Below are positions 62,211 through 64,000 of a stretch of DNA of 64,000 nucleotides, in pieces. Numbering within the stretch: the stretch's first letter is position 1; the number at the start of each line of letters is the position of its first letter. The position numbers were made by a program, and so were the translations under genes. The stretch lies in the NCBI GenBank assembly GCA_036429605.1, contig JAVFKD010000004.1, forward strand, positions 2,542,001-2,606,000. The letters are read 5' to 3'. The notes below the pieces were generated by a model. The model worked only from the letters and a program-made list of their open reading frames with translations. It was not told the origin of the DNA and did no database searches. The stretch comes from Cladobotryum mycophilum (Eukaryota; Ascomycota; Sordariomycetes; Hypocreales; Hypocreaceae).

Positions 62211-64000
62211 CGTGCCGCCTCTTCGCCGACTGGGGACTACGGCCGCTAACTCCAGCAAGGACTCCAGAATGTATGCATGCAAGGATGGGGAGCTAAAGAT
62301 GATGCTCCACCTAAACCTGGATTCTAGTCGCGGCTTTTTTCTGCCCTCCCCCTTCCCGGCCTTTTTCTCGATGGTACGTGAGTTATCTAATTTGAAGGTG
62401 GCGGCGAATGAATTTGATGGGATCGGTTTTCTGGGCGGCGTTATTTGTTTTGTTTTCTTGGTGAGCCGTTTCTTGGCTTCTTTTTGGTCATATCACAGCC
62501 AGACAGAGTGGGGGGAGGGGTTCACATGTTTGGGATGGATGCCATGACATGGCAAGGGAAACTACGGATGCTTGGACTGGCAAGCAAACCGGGGATAATG
62601 TGCGTTATGGTGCTTTTTGGCTTGAGTTTATTTTTCTGGTTGTTCTTGATTTTTGTTTACATTTCTACCGTCTTCTTTTCTTTTCTTTTTCTTTTTTTGC
62701 ATAGATTCATGTACTCAAGTTCATCTTCACCTTTGTACGATTGGAAACCCCCTTTTGGATATGCGGCGTGGCAAACTGGCGGGCTATTTTTTTTGTTGCC
62801 CAGGGATGGTGTTGTATCGTTACCGATATGCGGTGTGAAGAGCCAGAGTGCGAAGTGGCCTTATTCTGAATAGAATATGCATTTTTGGATTCAGCCCTGC
62901 GAGCAACGATTGGTGACAAGAGGCAGCTGACATCAGACCCGCTAACCCTTCGTTCTGGACTGAGCTGGCTGAGACATGGATGACACGGTTTGGGCGAGTC
63001 CGAAGCAAGCAGCAGATATCAATCACACACACGCATACGCAATGCTTGCTTTTGGGGGAGCCCTAATACCAATTACCAAGGAATGCAGACCTGGGGAGCC
63101 GGTTTTTGATTACCGGTTTCTTGGTAAGTTTTACCTGAATGAATTTGAGTTACGTATGTCCCATGTAAACACACTCTCTGCTTTTTGCATATACATCTAT
63201 TCACATAATACATGCGCATACATGTACAGATATGCAGGATTCTAACTTTACCGATGGAGTAGTATAACGGAGCTGGGTTATCCCTGGACTCAGGCTGACA
63301 AAAAGGATTTATCACAGGATCAATAACCAGCCCTGGAGGCATACAAGACTCCACCTCGTGGGAACCCGGTCGTTCAACGGTTCTGCCACTATTTGACATC
63401 TGGTGCAATGGCAATGCATCGTCCTTGTTGCAAATGTTGGTCCGAAACCTGTCTATTCCTTGCACATATAGCTCTCCAGTTTTGGCTCTGGATAGGCTTT
63501 TTTTCCGGTGGCAAGCCATGGCTCGGGATGCTACGCTACGTGCAAGTATAACCCTCGCAACCCGCGGCTACGATGGGTTTTTCATACAAGCCATTCCCGG
63601 GCTGCTGGGTCCAACCGCGGGTAGACCATGTTGCTCTAGTGGCTTGTTTGCTAAAGGAATCTTGGCGGGAGAAAAAACCGTTGAGTATGATATATGACTG
63701 ATTTCGTGGATCATGGGGGTTTCAAGGGCCATGGTCATGAGCGAGCCGTGACGTTGCCGCTCGGTCAATACCCGTGGAATAGCTCGAACAGGGATTATGC
63801 TTCAAAGGATTCTTCAGGGAAGGCTTTCTACAGGACAAAGAAGCATTTCTCGTTGGATGGGCTTTCTGGTCAAATCGGCACTCTATCCGCAACTAAACCA
63901 TCTCAGCTCAACAAAAATCCATCTCGGACCTTGACCGACAGCCGCGCCAGCCGTTGGCTTCCGAAATTTGAAGCCCATTTTCATCTATCGTCACTCTCAG
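62211..64000. other. right-end region, no gene recognised
   Basis: About 1.8 kb. Short open frames only (for example 63073-63519 minus), none with family features. It may contain the 3' UTR of the PARG-like gene. Confidence 0.5.

Overview
This window is nuclear DNA from a filamentous ascomycete (Pezizomycotina, most likely Sordariomycetes and possibly Hypocreales; the order is inferred from protein similarity I recognise by eye, not from a search). The evidence is short introns of about 50 to 240 nt with GTAAGT/GTATGT-type donors and CTAAC/CTGAT-like branch sites, fungal-only families (NoxB, Zn2Cys6 regulator, Gti1/Pac2 WOPR regulator, Coa6), an intron-bearing tRNA gene and long CT-rich leaders.

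Layout. 1-1.3 kb: 3'-truncated Ser/Thr-rich single-pass surface protein (minus). 4.1-6.0 kb: NADPH oxidase NoxB (minus). 7.8-8.8 kb: five-exon Ubc4-type E2 (minus). 10.6-13.7 kb: two lysine genes converging tail to tail, saccharopine dehydrogenase Lys1 (plus) and glutaryl-CoA dehydrogenase (minus), with a TGACTCA site upstream of Lys1. 14.2-14.9 kb: weakly supported hypothetical gene. 15.2-20.9 kb: small cluster-like group of a Zn2Cys6 regulator, an MFS exporter and a ToxD/LovC-like medium-chain reductase, the last two divergently transcribed. 20.9-25.3 kb: no gene seen. 25.3-28.4 kb: PIP5-kinase Mss4. 29.2 kb: tRNA-Ala(AGC) with intron. 29.6-31.8 kb: Coa6 and Sys1, divergent. 32.3-35.3 kb: Cft2/CPSF2. 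35.6-36.0 kb: a 394-bp element bounded by two inverted 65-bp copies. 38.7-40.0 kb: Pac2-type WOPR regulator. 40.0-56.3 kb: about 16 kb with no recognisable gene, directly upstream of pac2. 56.3-58.3 kb: asparaginyl-tRNA synthetase, probably mitochondrial. 61.2-62.2 kb: microbial-type PARG/TIGR02452-like protein.

Most genes are housekeeping and unrelated. Possible working groups are the lysine pair and the regulator/exporter/reductase trio. A recurrent technical signal matters for anyone using the sequence: at least four good genes (Coa6, Sys1, PARG-like, Pac2), probably also the first surface protein and perhaps the hypothetical gene, lose frame by exactly one base at a short C/G run. This looks like homopolymer miscalling in the assembly rather than biology.
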